Below are positions 24,918 to 37,000 of a stretch of DNA of 64,000 bases, piece by piece. Within the stretch, counting starts at the first letter, position 1, and each line of letters begins with the position of its first letter. The notes below the pieces were generated by a model, which had not been told where the DNA came from, ran no database searches, and was given only the letters and a program-made list of their open reading frames with translations. The stretch comes from Beroe forskalii (Eukaryota; Ctenophora; Nuda; Beroida; Beroidae): the NCBI GenBank assembly GCA_011033025.1, contig WFMF01000322.1, positions 141,489 through 205,488 on the forward strand. The letters are read 5' to 3'. A program made the translations under genes and the position numbers.

Positions 24918-26597
24918 ATAAGTAAGCCTATCCCACTCCTTAGTGAGCCTATCACACACCTAAGTAAGCCTATCACGCTCCTAAGTAAGCCTATCACACT
25001 CCTACACTCCTAAGTAAGCCTATCACACTCCTAAGTAAGCCCATCACACTCCTAAGTGAGCCTATCACACTCCTAAGTGAGACTATCACACTCTTAAGTT
25101 AGCCTATCACACCCCTAAGTAAGCCTATAACACTCCTAAGTAAGCCTATCACACTCCTGAGTAAGCTTATCACAGTCCTAAGTAATCCTATCACACTCCT
25201 AAGTAAGCCCATCACACTCCTAAGTGAGCCTATCAAACTCCTAAGTGAGCCTATCACACTCCTGAGTAAGCCTATCACACTCCTAGAAGTAAGCCTATCA
25301 CACTCCTAAGTTATCCTATCACACTCCTAAGTAAGCCTAGTGCACTCCTAAGGAAGCCTATCACACTCCTGAGTAAGCCTATCACGGTCCTAAGTAAGCC
25401 TATCACACTCCTACACTCCTAAGTAAGCCTATCACACTCCTAAGTAAGCCCATCACACTCCTTAGTGAGCCTATCACACTTTTAAGTGAGACTATCACAC
25501 TCCTGAGTAAGCCTATCACACTCCTAGAAGTAAGCCTATCACACTCCTAAGTAATCCTATCACACACCTAAGTAAGCCTATCACGCTCCTAAGTAAGTCT
25601 ATCACACTCCTACACTCCTAAGTAAGCCTATCACGCTCCTTAGGTAGCCCATCACACTCCTAAGTGAGCCTATCACACTCCTAAGTGAGACTATCACACT
25701 CTTAAGTTAGCCTATCACACCCCTAAGTAAGCCTATAACACTCCTAAGTAAGCCTATCACACTCCTGAGTAAGCTTATCACACTCCTAAGTAATCCTATC
25801 ACACTCCTAAGTAAGCCCATCACACTCCTAATTGCAAGTGAGCCTATCAAACTCCTAAGTGAGCCTATCACACTCCTGAGTAAGCCTATCACACTCCTAG
25901 AAGTAAGCCTATCACACTCCTAAGTAATCCTATCACACTCCTAAGTAAGCCCATCACACTCCTAAGTAAGCCTATCACACTCCTAAGTAAGCCCATCACC
26001 TTCTTAGTGAGACTATCACACTCTTAAGTTAGCCTATCACACCCCTAAGTAAGCCTATCACACCTCTAAGTGAGCCTGTCACACCCCTAAGTAAGCCTAT
26101 TGCACTCCTTAGTAAGCCTATTGCACTCCTTAGTTAGCCTATCGCACTCCTAAGTGAGCCTATCACACTCCTAAGTAAGCCTATCACACTCCTAAGTAAG
26201 CCTATCACACTCCGAAGTGAGCCTATCACACTCCTAAGTTAGCCTATCACACTTTTAAGTAAGCCTATCACACTCCTGAGTAAGCCTATCACAATCCTAA
26301 CTAAGCCTATCACACTCCTAAGTAAGCCTATCACACTCCTAAGTAAGCTTATTGCAATTCTAAGTAAGTCTATCACACTTCTGAGTAAGCTTATAATACT
26401 CTTAAGTTACCCTATCACGCCCCTTAATAAGCCTATCACTCTCCTGAGTAAGCCTATCACACTCCTAAGTATGTCCTATCGCACTCCTAAGTAAGCCTTT
26501 AACACTCCTAAGTAAGCCTTTCACACTCCTGAGTATGCCTATCACGCTCCTAAGTAAGCCTATCACACTCCTAAATAAGCCTATCACACTCGTAAGT
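24918..26597 (-). repeat. 21-bp C-rich satellite array, opposite orientation
   Basis: About 80 units of CCTATCACACTCCTAAGTAAG. Read on the minus strand, the unit GGAGTGTGATAGGCTTACTTA lines up with the G-rich unit of the neighbouring array at about half its positions, and the period is the same. At the boundary (24,908-24,935) GGGATGGGCTATAAG abuts AAGCCTATCCCACTCC, a near-palindrome. The simplest reading is one ancestral array inverted and since diverged. Higher-order repeats of several units are visible (25,090-25,300 resembles 25,690-25,900). Confidence 0.85.
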
Positions 26598-27028
26598 TAC
26601 ACTTACCCTCTTATTACCCGAAATGTATGTTAAATGGGAAAGCATGGGCCATGGGGGAATCCCTTAAGCAGGGGGAATCCCTTAAAAATAAGTGAATTTG
26701 CTGAGGGGTCCCCTCTATTTTCGAATATAAAGTACAGAGGACTCCTTCATTTTTAAGGCAATTCCCTTAACATACACTACGCTTTACTAAACCTCTTTTT
26801 GATGCTCTACTTTGGTACTGAAAGCATATTTCCGAACTCGCGATGGCTTGTTCTCAAAAACATGGGTGCCCTAGTGCCCGAAACCATAGTTTCAAGTTCA
26901 AACGCCCTAAATTCTCCAGGATTTGCCACCATGGTTTCAAGGGAAAATGTCATTTTTTAAGGGAAACCCTTAAATTTATGGCTTTTCCTTAAAGATAAGG
27001 GAAATCATTAACTTGTGCACGCAGGCCA
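26598..27028. other. flank between satellite and Helitrons, with short inverted repeats
   Basis: At about 26,621-26,777 inverted ends ATGTATGTTAA...TTAACATACA enclose about 155 bp with two GGGGGAATCCCTTAA copies, which looks like a small MITE. More AAGGGAA/TTCCCTT motifs follow to 27,010. No gene is seen. Confidence 0.4.
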
Positions 27029-27718
27029 TCTTTAATATAAAATGAATTCACACGTGAATAATGTTTGTGCCGCCGTATACAATTAAATTTGAACTTGCCA
27101 AGAAAATATCAAGAGAAACGAAGGCTAAGCTGGGCGAAGTCGTGCCGTTGCTATGGATACAGATATTCTGCACGTGCAGATTATGATCAGTTCTATGTGA
27201 GTGCTTTCTGATACGTTGTTGATTGCTGTGTTTTAGCGTTTGAAAGAACGACGTGTTTACTGTTTTTCATTTGAAATTCAAGATCTGGAAATGGCTGGCG
27301 TCGTGGAGGCTATTTCCGTTAGCATCTCTTCATAAATCTGTGACAGACGTTGGTCGATTTAAATCAATGCTGAGTTGATGGTAACGGAAACATTTGAATT
27401 TACAGCAATTTAAGATTGAACAAAATCAAAATCAAATTGAATCGAATTTGGGCATAGCACATTGCGATTTTGGAATACTGCTCTTGGCGTAAATCAATGC
27501 TTATCAATTCAACGTTCAGTATGAGTGCGATACTCCGAAGTTTTAATTTTCAGATTTAAATTCATCATACAAGAGCAAATTATAATGATAAAAACTTGCA
27601 CGGTCCAGCATAACTAAAAGTAACCAACGAATAATGTTAAATTCTGCTCCTTCATAAACTTTTTGAGAGCTTATTATTTGGTCCTGTATTATCTAGCAGG
27701 CCCAACGGGCCTTTCTAG
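27029..27718 (+). mobile_element. non-autonomous Helitron, copy 1
   Basis: The element begins TCTTTAATATAAA directly after an A (27,028). It ends with the hairpin GGCCCAAC-GGGCC, then TTT and CTAG (27,715-27,718). These are the Helitron hallmarks: 5' TC, 3' hairpin followed by CTAG, no target duplication, and insertion at A|T. It is 690 bp long with no Rep/helicase frame. The first ~90 bp, including CACACGTGAATAATG, match copy 2. Confidence 0.8.
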
Positions 27719-28511
27719 TCTATTACATAAAGTAAAGTCACACGTGAATAATGTTTGTGCCGCCGTATACAATTAAATTTGACCTTGCCAAGAAAATATC
27801 AAGAGAAACGAATGCAAAAGGGAGAAATGAGGCGCCGTTGCTATGGAAACCAATTTTGTGCACGTGCAGATTATTATCAGTTCTATGCGAGAGCTTTCTA
27901 TTACGCTACTACTGTTAAATGAAGTTTGATTTAGTTTTTTAAAATTTGACGTTTCCCTTATACTTCGAAGTCAAGATCTCAAGGTGGAGAAAGGACATAA
28001 CTTGAATAACGGAGGATATTTCAGATGAATGTTTTCTGTGGCAGAGTTGTGCAGATAATCAATGCTGAGTCGGTGGTAACAATAGTTACTATAGTTTCGA
28101 AATTAGCCGTTTAGTTTACAAAAGTGTTCAACTCAATCGAGTCGAATATAGGTGTAGCAGATTACGAAGACAGTTTCTGGCCTGGATTATGTAAAAAAAT
28201 GGTCCAATGTCAGTATCAGTATGAGAATTAACATAGACTTCTTGCAATTAAAACGTAACGCTGCAACAAAACTCACATGGTTTAGCATAACTAACAATAA
28301 CCGACGCCGTTAAATTTTCCACTCTGCTCCTTCATAAAATTGAATAATGATTTAATTGATTTCGTTACGAATAAATTTTGATGTAATGGAATTTTTGATG
28401 CGGTAATAAGTATCCAATCAATTTAAATGGAAGTTTTTAAAATTTGCGAACGAGGTGCTGCAGTGCGTAGCTGTGTGATCTGTATATATGCAGGCCCAAC
28501 GGGCCCGCTAG
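27719..28511 (+). mobile_element. non-autonomous Helitron, copy 2, joined to copy 1
   Basis: TCTATTACATAAAG starts at the base after the CTAG of copy 1. The 3' end again carries the GGCCC-AAC-GGGCC hairpin and CTAG (28,508-28,511) followed by T. The 793-bp element aligns with copy 1 at its start, its end and several inner blocks (CGTGCAGATTAT, AATGCTGAGT...GGTAAC) but has diverged between them, so the two are relatives and not a recent duplication. Confidence 0.8.
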
Positions 28512-31014
28512 TTATAATATAATATATGCGTATATGATTGTATGATTATTGCATTGAACAGCAATCAACAAATTTATTGCATAATAATTAATAACCTATT
28601 GTCAAATTATTTTGAACGGTTACCTAAAGTACATTTGACACCTTGGAATTGTAAAAAATGATGTTGGTTAGATTATAGATACAATAATAGATAAGCAAAT
28701 ATTTATTCAAAGTAATGGATCATTCCTACATTATTCCACTGTTGTGACATACCAGATATCTTAACTGGATGAAGATATTATAATTCTGATGGTATAAAAT
28801 GTTGGTAGAATTGTTAACCAGATCTGCATATAAGCATCAACAATTTAGAACAAACTGAGTGATCTAATTTCAATTTTTCAATATTTTAAGGCTTTTTTGG
28901 CAAACTTTGGCAAACTATGGCAAACACTTTTTTTGGCAAAGCCGAAAATCTAGGGATTAATTTGCCAAAGTTTGCCTTACCCCCCTTGTCATCATTGGCT
29001 AACCCTCCCCCTTGCTGACGTCAGCATTGACCAAACCCCTCATAGTAATAAAGATATGGACAGGATAAGATTCACGTTTAGTGAATCATTTTTAACAAGT
29101 TGTTTGCAATCAATAATTCTCACGGTGCAGATGCTTATTGTGAAGTCTCGAAACATGAATTACTCCTGTTTACCTACAAATTACAAGCGGCTCTGACTTC
29201 ACATCTTCAAACCATGCTCATTTTCATTCCCATGTTTAAATTCTTACCGATTAATATGAAATCGATCCGTCTGTTTTTCGTTTGCGACCTATGTAGTTAT
29301 TTGCGGTTACTCTTCCACTTTCTATTGTTTTTTCACTTCAAATCACAGCCGCCTATTGCAGGTGGTTACTGTTCACGTATAGCATCGTCTTGATAAACTA
29401 TCTACTCTGGAAAAACACAGCTCAGCAAGATGCATGCCACCAAGGCATGTTTAGACTGTGCTGCAGCGCACAGGAGCATAAAGCAGTCAATGTCAACACT
29501 TTGGCATGTTGAGCTATGATAATGACGAAACACTCAATCGTCCATCATTTTCCAAGGCGTATATAAGCATTATGATGGATTTGTGTTTGATCATCGACAA
29601 ATATCATGCTTATCTTGACATGGTTTCTTGCTTGTTTGGACTTGATGCATCAATTGTATTCAAACCATCGTGGAAACGCCCGAAACCGCCCAAAAGAATT
29701 GTTTTTTCGTAATATCAGGTCAAAGTTATAGCGCTTATCATTTCTTACTGTCGTGATTTTGTAACCTCAGTTATTTCTAATGTGCTGACATAATGAAAGT
29801 ATAGAACGACATTGCAAATGAGTGACGTGGGGGCAATGACGTTTTAGAAATTAGTAACAACAATTCTTATTGTAGACTGAAAAATAGCTTTGATATCGTT
29901 GGATCCCAAGAAATCTCACGAAAAAATGCCATCACCTGGATGAGGAAAAATTTGCTTTGCGAAACAGTTTTGTTCAAGATATAGTATTTCGTTTGAGTTA
30001 ATTAGTTAATTCAACTTTCCTGGCTACAAGATTTTCGCTTGCCTTTTTGATACATTTCGGTTTCGATTATCTGAATTTCGGTTTCTGTCAGTATTATAGT
30101 TATACCAACTGTTAAATTTTCTCAATATAACGAGATTTTTTCAAGGATAGGAAAGAAGATTTAGCTTTTGTTAGAATGCAATAGGTTAAAAAGCCAACGT
30201 AAAACCGGCGCCAAATGGCGCAAGCCGACTGAGAGGCAGCCAAAGGCGTCAGGATTATTCCATAGTCGCAGTGTTTAACAATAATGATATGAAGTAATTG
30301 ATCATGGAAATTATGGAATTCTAATTTGATAATTTGTCTTAGACTTCTATTCAATAGAGATTTCAGTATTTCAATCATCTAGCAGCCACTGTACATCATT
30401 TTCAATATCTTTAATAAAGTAAACACACTGTACAAATGATTTATATGAATAGTGAATTTTCCTTTTCGCATGTAACTTTAAAGCATTTACATTACTGCCC
30501 TTCAGTGCTTGCAATATATTAGATTACTTAATAAGCTTCTAAAGCTTCTCCTACATTAATTCGTGTGCGACACTAATATGGTTACTAGTAACTGTAATGG
30601 CTTGTACCATCAGACGTTTGATAAGAAGCATAGTGATACGTAGATCCATTTCCAGCTTGCATAAACACACACTTTCAGATAAATTGTCTGTCCTGAACCC
30701 GTCTTACGATTTATTGAAGTATCATTTTTTCGTTCTTTTTTAGAAATTATTCCGCGTTATTGCTTGTTTCAATAGTTTGTTTCGATAAGTCCACAAGCAT
30801 CCCATTGTCTCTTCGAGAATCAAGATGGATTTCTACGGTTCTTTTTGAAATGATTCCCTATTTAGCATCAAATGATTGCAGACAAACATTTTAAACTACA
30901 TATTAAGATTGGACAAATATACTCGTAGTTCATATTTTGAACAGGTGACCATGCTTTTTGAGATACCTGAATAGAGATATCATGTAAACACTGCTATGAC
31001 ATGAAGAAAACAAA
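28512..31014. other. intergenic stretch upstream of the adhesion GPCR gene
   Basis: Apart from the second MITE-like repeat at 28,899-28,976, I recognise no gene or element. The stretch just before 31,015 should hold the promoter, but no TATA box or initiator stands out. Confidence 0.5.
28899..28976. repeat. palindromic MITE-like repeat, copy 2
   Basis: Same orientation and core as 23,374-23,461 (GGCAAACTTTGGCAAAC ... AGGGATTAATTTGCC), ending GCCAAAGTTTGCC. Confidence 0.65.
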
Positions 31015-34000
31015 ATGTATATTGCCCGAGTATGGTTGATATTCTGCAACACAGGTAACCACTAACAATCACAACACGATAGCAGAAAAAAATTGCTTTG
31101 GAATTTCATGGAAAGTGATTGATGATCACACAGCGAACATGCTGACCAGCAAATTCACTTCAAGGTCACATGCTTAAGTTCCATTGCTTCACATTACCTT
31201 AATACGTTATATTCGTAACCTCCACAAATCTCTCCATTCCTCCTCGCAGTTTTGGTGGTCTGTGCGCTGGACCTGTGCCAGCTGCCCCTGAACCCAGTAT
31301 GCGAAGCAGTGGACAGTAAGTACAGTGGAGATGAGGTGGACGTGGTGGAAGGTGTGGAGGACTATAACTCCTGTTCCGTGCTGTGCCTCAGGAGCCCGGA
31401 GTGTAATGCTCTTACTTGGGACAGGGTAAGTTTAGAATCAAAGTACAAGCAGTCAATGAACTAGTGTTCTGTCACTATGTTGCCTGTAAGTTAAGTTACT
31501 TTGTGTACAGCAGAGATGAAAATATTTGACTGACATTTATTAAATAGCCATTTCTCACAACTCATATTATTTTCCAGAAAGAAAAACTGTGCACGTTGTT
31601 CTCGAAAGTTACGTTCTGTAGGAACAACGTGAAAGGCTGGATATCTTCAACTGAATGTTACACGTCTCCTAAGGGTGAGTTCATTGCAACTTCTCCGTTC
31701 TATGGAGAAAGTAATAGAATGCAGAGCAGAAAATGGTGGTTTGGAATCTCCAAATGATTCGAAAAATTGCTCAAAAAGAATCTTTGAGTTATGTGACTTA
31801 AATCATCACTCAAGAGCTCAAGGAAAGATATACGAGTAAAATTATACGATATAATGAATAATCATGAGAAATAAAACGAGTAAATGACCACACAGGAAAG
31901 ATATACGAGTGGAGGATGGTGAATGAGGAGGACTTCAAGATGGGTCTGGACGGGGAACTGGCAGCCGATGATGGGAGCAGTAAGAGCATAACCTGCAGCA
32001 TACCCCATCTGAATGAAGTAATCCGAGTAGAATCAATACGGTGAGTCAAGAGGAGTTCCTATAGGCACTCAATAAGGAATGAAAGTAATAGGCATAAAAA
32101 TAGGCATAAAAATAGGCATAAAAATAGGCATAAAAATAGCCATGAAAATAGGCATAAAATAGGCATAAAATAGCCATGAAAATAGGCATAAAAATAGGCA
32201 TAAAAATAGGCATAAAAATAGGCATAAAAATAGGCATAAAAATAGGCATAAAAATAGTCATGAAAAAAAGTCGCACAATTGTCAAAAGTAGTTATAAAAC
32301 TGTCAATAATATCTGATCTTGAAAATGGGACAGCCAACGGCTCAAAGGGAAGGACAAAATTCAAGTTTGTGGTTTTTACATACGTGACATTGTTGCAGGT
32401 GGTTTAGGCGGGACTCAGAAACAGATGAAAAGACCCACATGAATGAAACCCAAGGTCACATCCTGGAGTTTGACCCGGTCACGAAGGAACACGCAGGGTT
32501 GTACAGCTGCGAAGTTACCATATTCGGGGGCAAGACCATTCAAAGTCCTGAAATAAACTTCAAAGTCCTTTGTAAGTATTGCTGAGGGGAAGCGGATCCA
32601 ATTCATGGTTGCACTCGCATTTAAACATTACACTCGCATTTGTAAACCTAAATTCTAAAAGCCAACTGCCTCAACAGTCAAAAGCAGTGAAATCGGTGCT
32701 TTAATTTTGAAAATGTACCGGATGCGAACATGCATACTACGTACATACCACCAAATTTGGTCGCGCAGCACCACCACCAATATTTCGAACACACATCCTC
32801 AATTCATCACGATCTCTGCTAACCCTCTTCAGTCTACAATGCCTTGGCCTTGAGGGCAAAAAGGCAATTTGGAGAGGAAAAATGATTTGTAATTCAATGT
32901 TAGTCCATAGGACCGGTTTAAAAAGACCGGTTAAAAAAGGCCGGTCAATAAGGTAATTAAAGATTTATCCCAGACCTGGACGAGCTCTTCCAGCACTACC
33001 CCTCCCCTGTCACCTACTCCTCCTCCTCCACCCACGTGCAGCTCAAGTGCAGTGCTCCTCAGAGCTACCCAGCAGCTGTAACGGAGTGGTACAGAAGAGA
33101 GGTCTACACTTCCAGTGGGGGCGCCAGAACAGTCGACAGTGAGTCAAGTGTAGGACTACTGACTAGGCTGAAAATGTATGATGACTTGCCATGAAGATTG
33201 AAGTGTGAAATTTCAATGCTTTTTATCCGGAAAATTAGTTATAAAGGTGGCTCCAGGTCTACGTTATTCTATGAAGCAATGATTATTATTGAATGCCAAA
33301 ACTGAAAACTAAACCATTTTCAGCTCCCATATCGGACCTACGGAACCTGATGTATGCAATTGTTGCGGACACTCTCATTCTGTTTAACCCAGACAATTCT
33401 ATCAATGGCGACTACGTCTGCACAGGTTAACATTATTCATTCAAATTGCGGGTGCTATGGACTATGGAGTCAACATTTTAATAAGCAACTCATATCTCAA
33501 ACTCGAGTTTTCCATAATGCTGGCATGACCTCTACCCCTCCTCAACGCATAAACTCCAGACTTGAGGGTAGTAAGCTGTAGAAGTGTAAAATAGGCCACC
33601 GATAATCTGATATTCATTGACTAAGTAATCACTGCATAAACTGTGACGGATAAACCACTTACTCCTCAGCAAGGAACTTATGGAGGAACCGGAAGGAAAG
33701 CACCAAACCAGTGAGCATCTCACCGGCCACTGACTTCGGAGATACCCCCAGCAAAGGTAACTCTAGCAACCTTTAGCAACCCCCGCAAAGGTAACCCTAG
33801 TAACCTTTAGCAACCTACAGCAAAGGTAACCCTAGCAACCTTTAGCAACCCCTAGCAAAGGTAACCCTAGCAACCTTTAGCAACCCCTAGCAAAGATATC
33901 CTTAGCAACCTTTAGCAACCCCTAGCAACCTCCGGCAAAGGTAACCCTAGCAACCTTAAACAACCCCAGCAAAGGCAACTCTTGTGAGTTGAATGAGAAA

Positions 34001-37000
34001 CACATATCAGCTGGAATATCAATAGGAAAACCATCCTCTCACTCTGGAAATGAAATGTTTTGATCAATTAATTTTTAGGTTTTAACGATCGAATTGATTA
34101 AATCTTTAAAATATTCTACAAAATCGAATTCTACAAAATCAAAATGACTTCTGAATCCAGTAGGTATCCACGTCTGATGCTTACACGTTTTACAGAGATA
34201 TCAAAAGGCGACATCACTTTGGGCAAACTGCAACAAGTGCTGAAGAATGATATGGACGCTGACGAGATTGCAGAATTAGTGACGGTATGACCAGATAATA
34301 ACATCCTTATACTCACCAATATATGCAACTAAACTCAGGATGATTTAAGGAATGATTCATCAATATTTTTCTCAAGATCCCCTAAATTTCATGATCTGAT
34401 TTACTAGAGTTAAAACGCCTACCTTTCAGGCCTATAAACTGACATGTTACTCGTTTTGCAGAAGGGTAACGGTGTTTGGGACGCTGACGAGTTAGCGATG
34501 AGGTGCGTTATAATCCGGAACAGCGAAGAACGGGTCCAGTGGTCGTGGGGTGAGTTCTCATCTCAATTATAATACTCTTCGGCTGCAACGCCCTTACACA
34601 GCTCGTACACGGCTCTCAAAGTGAGGTATCAATTAATAATAGTTGGCAGGAGTGATGTGGTTGTGATGGTTCATGATAGACACATCTTCAGAAGACGGTA
34701 CTACCATTGACACTGCCCCATCTGGAATGAGTTTTGCGGACGGTAACCAAACCCTCGCCTTCACCCCCAACAAGATACGACAACTCATTGCGGCCGGTAC
34801 TAAGGAAATAATCTGCAGTCATGGCAACCAGGAGTACATCATGGAACTTCCACATGTAACAGGTTTATATTGTGTAATGAACACAGAAATTTGCATTTCT
34901 AAATGGATATTCATGGCTTGGAACTATAGGCAAATTTGAAAATATTGAGAATACCAAAGTTTTAAGAACATTGTCACCACTAGGGAAACGAGCAAAAAGG
35001 AAATAATGGTTGACATGCAGAAAGACATTGAGAAGATGAAGAAAAACTTACAACACCTTTTCAAAGTAGTACGTGAGACTATATTCACTTTTCTAATGGC
35101 GAAAGTCGGTGTTTTATTGAAATTATCAAAACCGGGCCAGGATACCTATTCGATTGATTTCCATTAGGATGACCCATAATATTCAAGCGTCAAGCAGTTC
35201 AGTGTAAAACTTTAACTCCTAAAATGTCACACTTTTCAGGAATATGTCTCAGCGGAGGATGTCATTATCGCTGAAATAGACAGTCCTAACATAGAGGGTG
35301 TAGACAAGGAGCCCCCCTTCATGTATCTGGCTATGAGTGGTGAGCCTATTTTCCTTTGATTTCTCAGTGATTTAAGATTCAATAAGGATTTGGAATCTTG
35401 GTCTATATTGGTCGCGGCTGCCAAGCCGCGACCTGGTCTAAACCTGGTCTAAACCTGATTAATCCATCAGGCTAAGCCCTCCCCAATTGAACCAGAAGGG
35501 CGTGTGGCTATGTATTTCCTTGTCAACAATCCAACATTTCAGCTAGCGTGACCACCTGCCAAGACTTCGACTACAAAACCCTGAAGGAAGATCTCGTCTT
35601 CCAGAAGGGCTCTATAGAAACGAGAACAGTGAAAACCTGCCCTGGGGCTGGCAGTGTGGTGGGCCAGTGCCACTTAACCACCCCAACTAAGGTAAACCAG
35701 CCTATAATCACCCTCCCAGTGCCACTAAACCACCCCAACTAAGGTAAACCAGCCCATAATCACCCTCGGAGGATCAGCTGTCAGGGGGGGGGGGGGGCTC
35801 CGAATGAACTTAAGTAGTTAACTCATGAAAGTTTGCACAGCCACAACTGAAAGTTATCAGATAACCTGATCCCCCGATTAGAAATCAAACAAAACATGTT
35901 TTCTCCTCACTCCTCAGGTCTCTTGGAGCTTCTCAATGAACCAAGAGTGCCATCTCAACAAACTGAGCAACAAGTCTCTCAAGTCTCTAACCATATCAAC
36001 GGACAATGAAGACAGGGCACGCTTTGACTTGGAGGATGGTTCACTCAGATCCATACCCATAGAGACGCTTCTCAATGCACTGCAGCACCATACCCGTTAC
36101 TATGGTGATGAGGCCCTCTTAACCACTGTCATGGAAACGTTGATAAATATCAAGAAATCAACCTTCATAACGGACCGGTATAGACTACAGTAAGTATGAA
36201 ATTAGTCGTTGCCTTAAGAAGAAGCAAAATTTGATAGGTATATCCGATCGAAATTTTTATAATGACTTGAAAAGTATGAAATCATGAAAAAGACATGGTG
36301 TTTAGAATATAAGGGACTTTATCCGAAATAGGAGGACTTAACAACACTAATTGGTAGAGTTGTTAAGTTTTAAACTTGACGACACTCCTAATGAAGCGAA
36401 TGACTGTTACCACCCAGAGCTGACCGGCTGCTGAAGTACTACATGACTCTACTCCGTCTGTCGGAAGGAACGATGAGTTTCTCGGACGACCACACGTCCG
36501 TCCTGCTGTGGACGATCAAGTTCCCACTTTCAGAGGACGCCAAGCTGTCCTATGCTTCCTCTGGGGCAGGTAGGGCCCTCCCAGCCTCAGATAGTTCCGA
36601 ATGTCTCATATTCTGCTCACCCTATAGGCCATCATTTCGATGCATATTGTGCTTCTCCTCGTACAATTTGCACTAATATGCATCTCAATGCATATTAAGC
36701 ATCTCAATGCATATTAATGCATCTCAATGCATATCAATCCATCTAAATGCATGTTAATGCATCTCAATGCATGTTAATGCATCTCAATGCATATTAATGC
36801 AATTTTAATTAATTAATGCATATTATTAATGCAATTTCCGAGCAGAGTAACCACCTCGACTTGGTTTTGCAGCATCTGCGCAGCTTTAAAAGTGAGGAGG
36901 AATCAATTTAATGTGAAACTAGACCAAATTCCCGCAGAACAGTCTCGTGTCTAAAACTTTCAGTTTCAAGCATCAGGCCATTTAATGAACAGTATATGCC

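Noticed and set aside
24918-26597. CRISPR array
   Set aside because: Units are contiguous 21-mers with no unique spacers, and the locus is in an intron-bearing animal genome.
23374-28976. LTR retrotransposon bounded by direct repeats
   Set aside because: The repeats are only about 80 bp, are palindromes, lack TG...CA ends with a priming site, and no gag-pol sequence lies between them.
32046-32364. Membrane-like minus-strand frames (FMPIFMPIF, YFYAYFYAY)
   Set aside because: They come from the 12-bp intronic repeat AGGCATAAAAAT.
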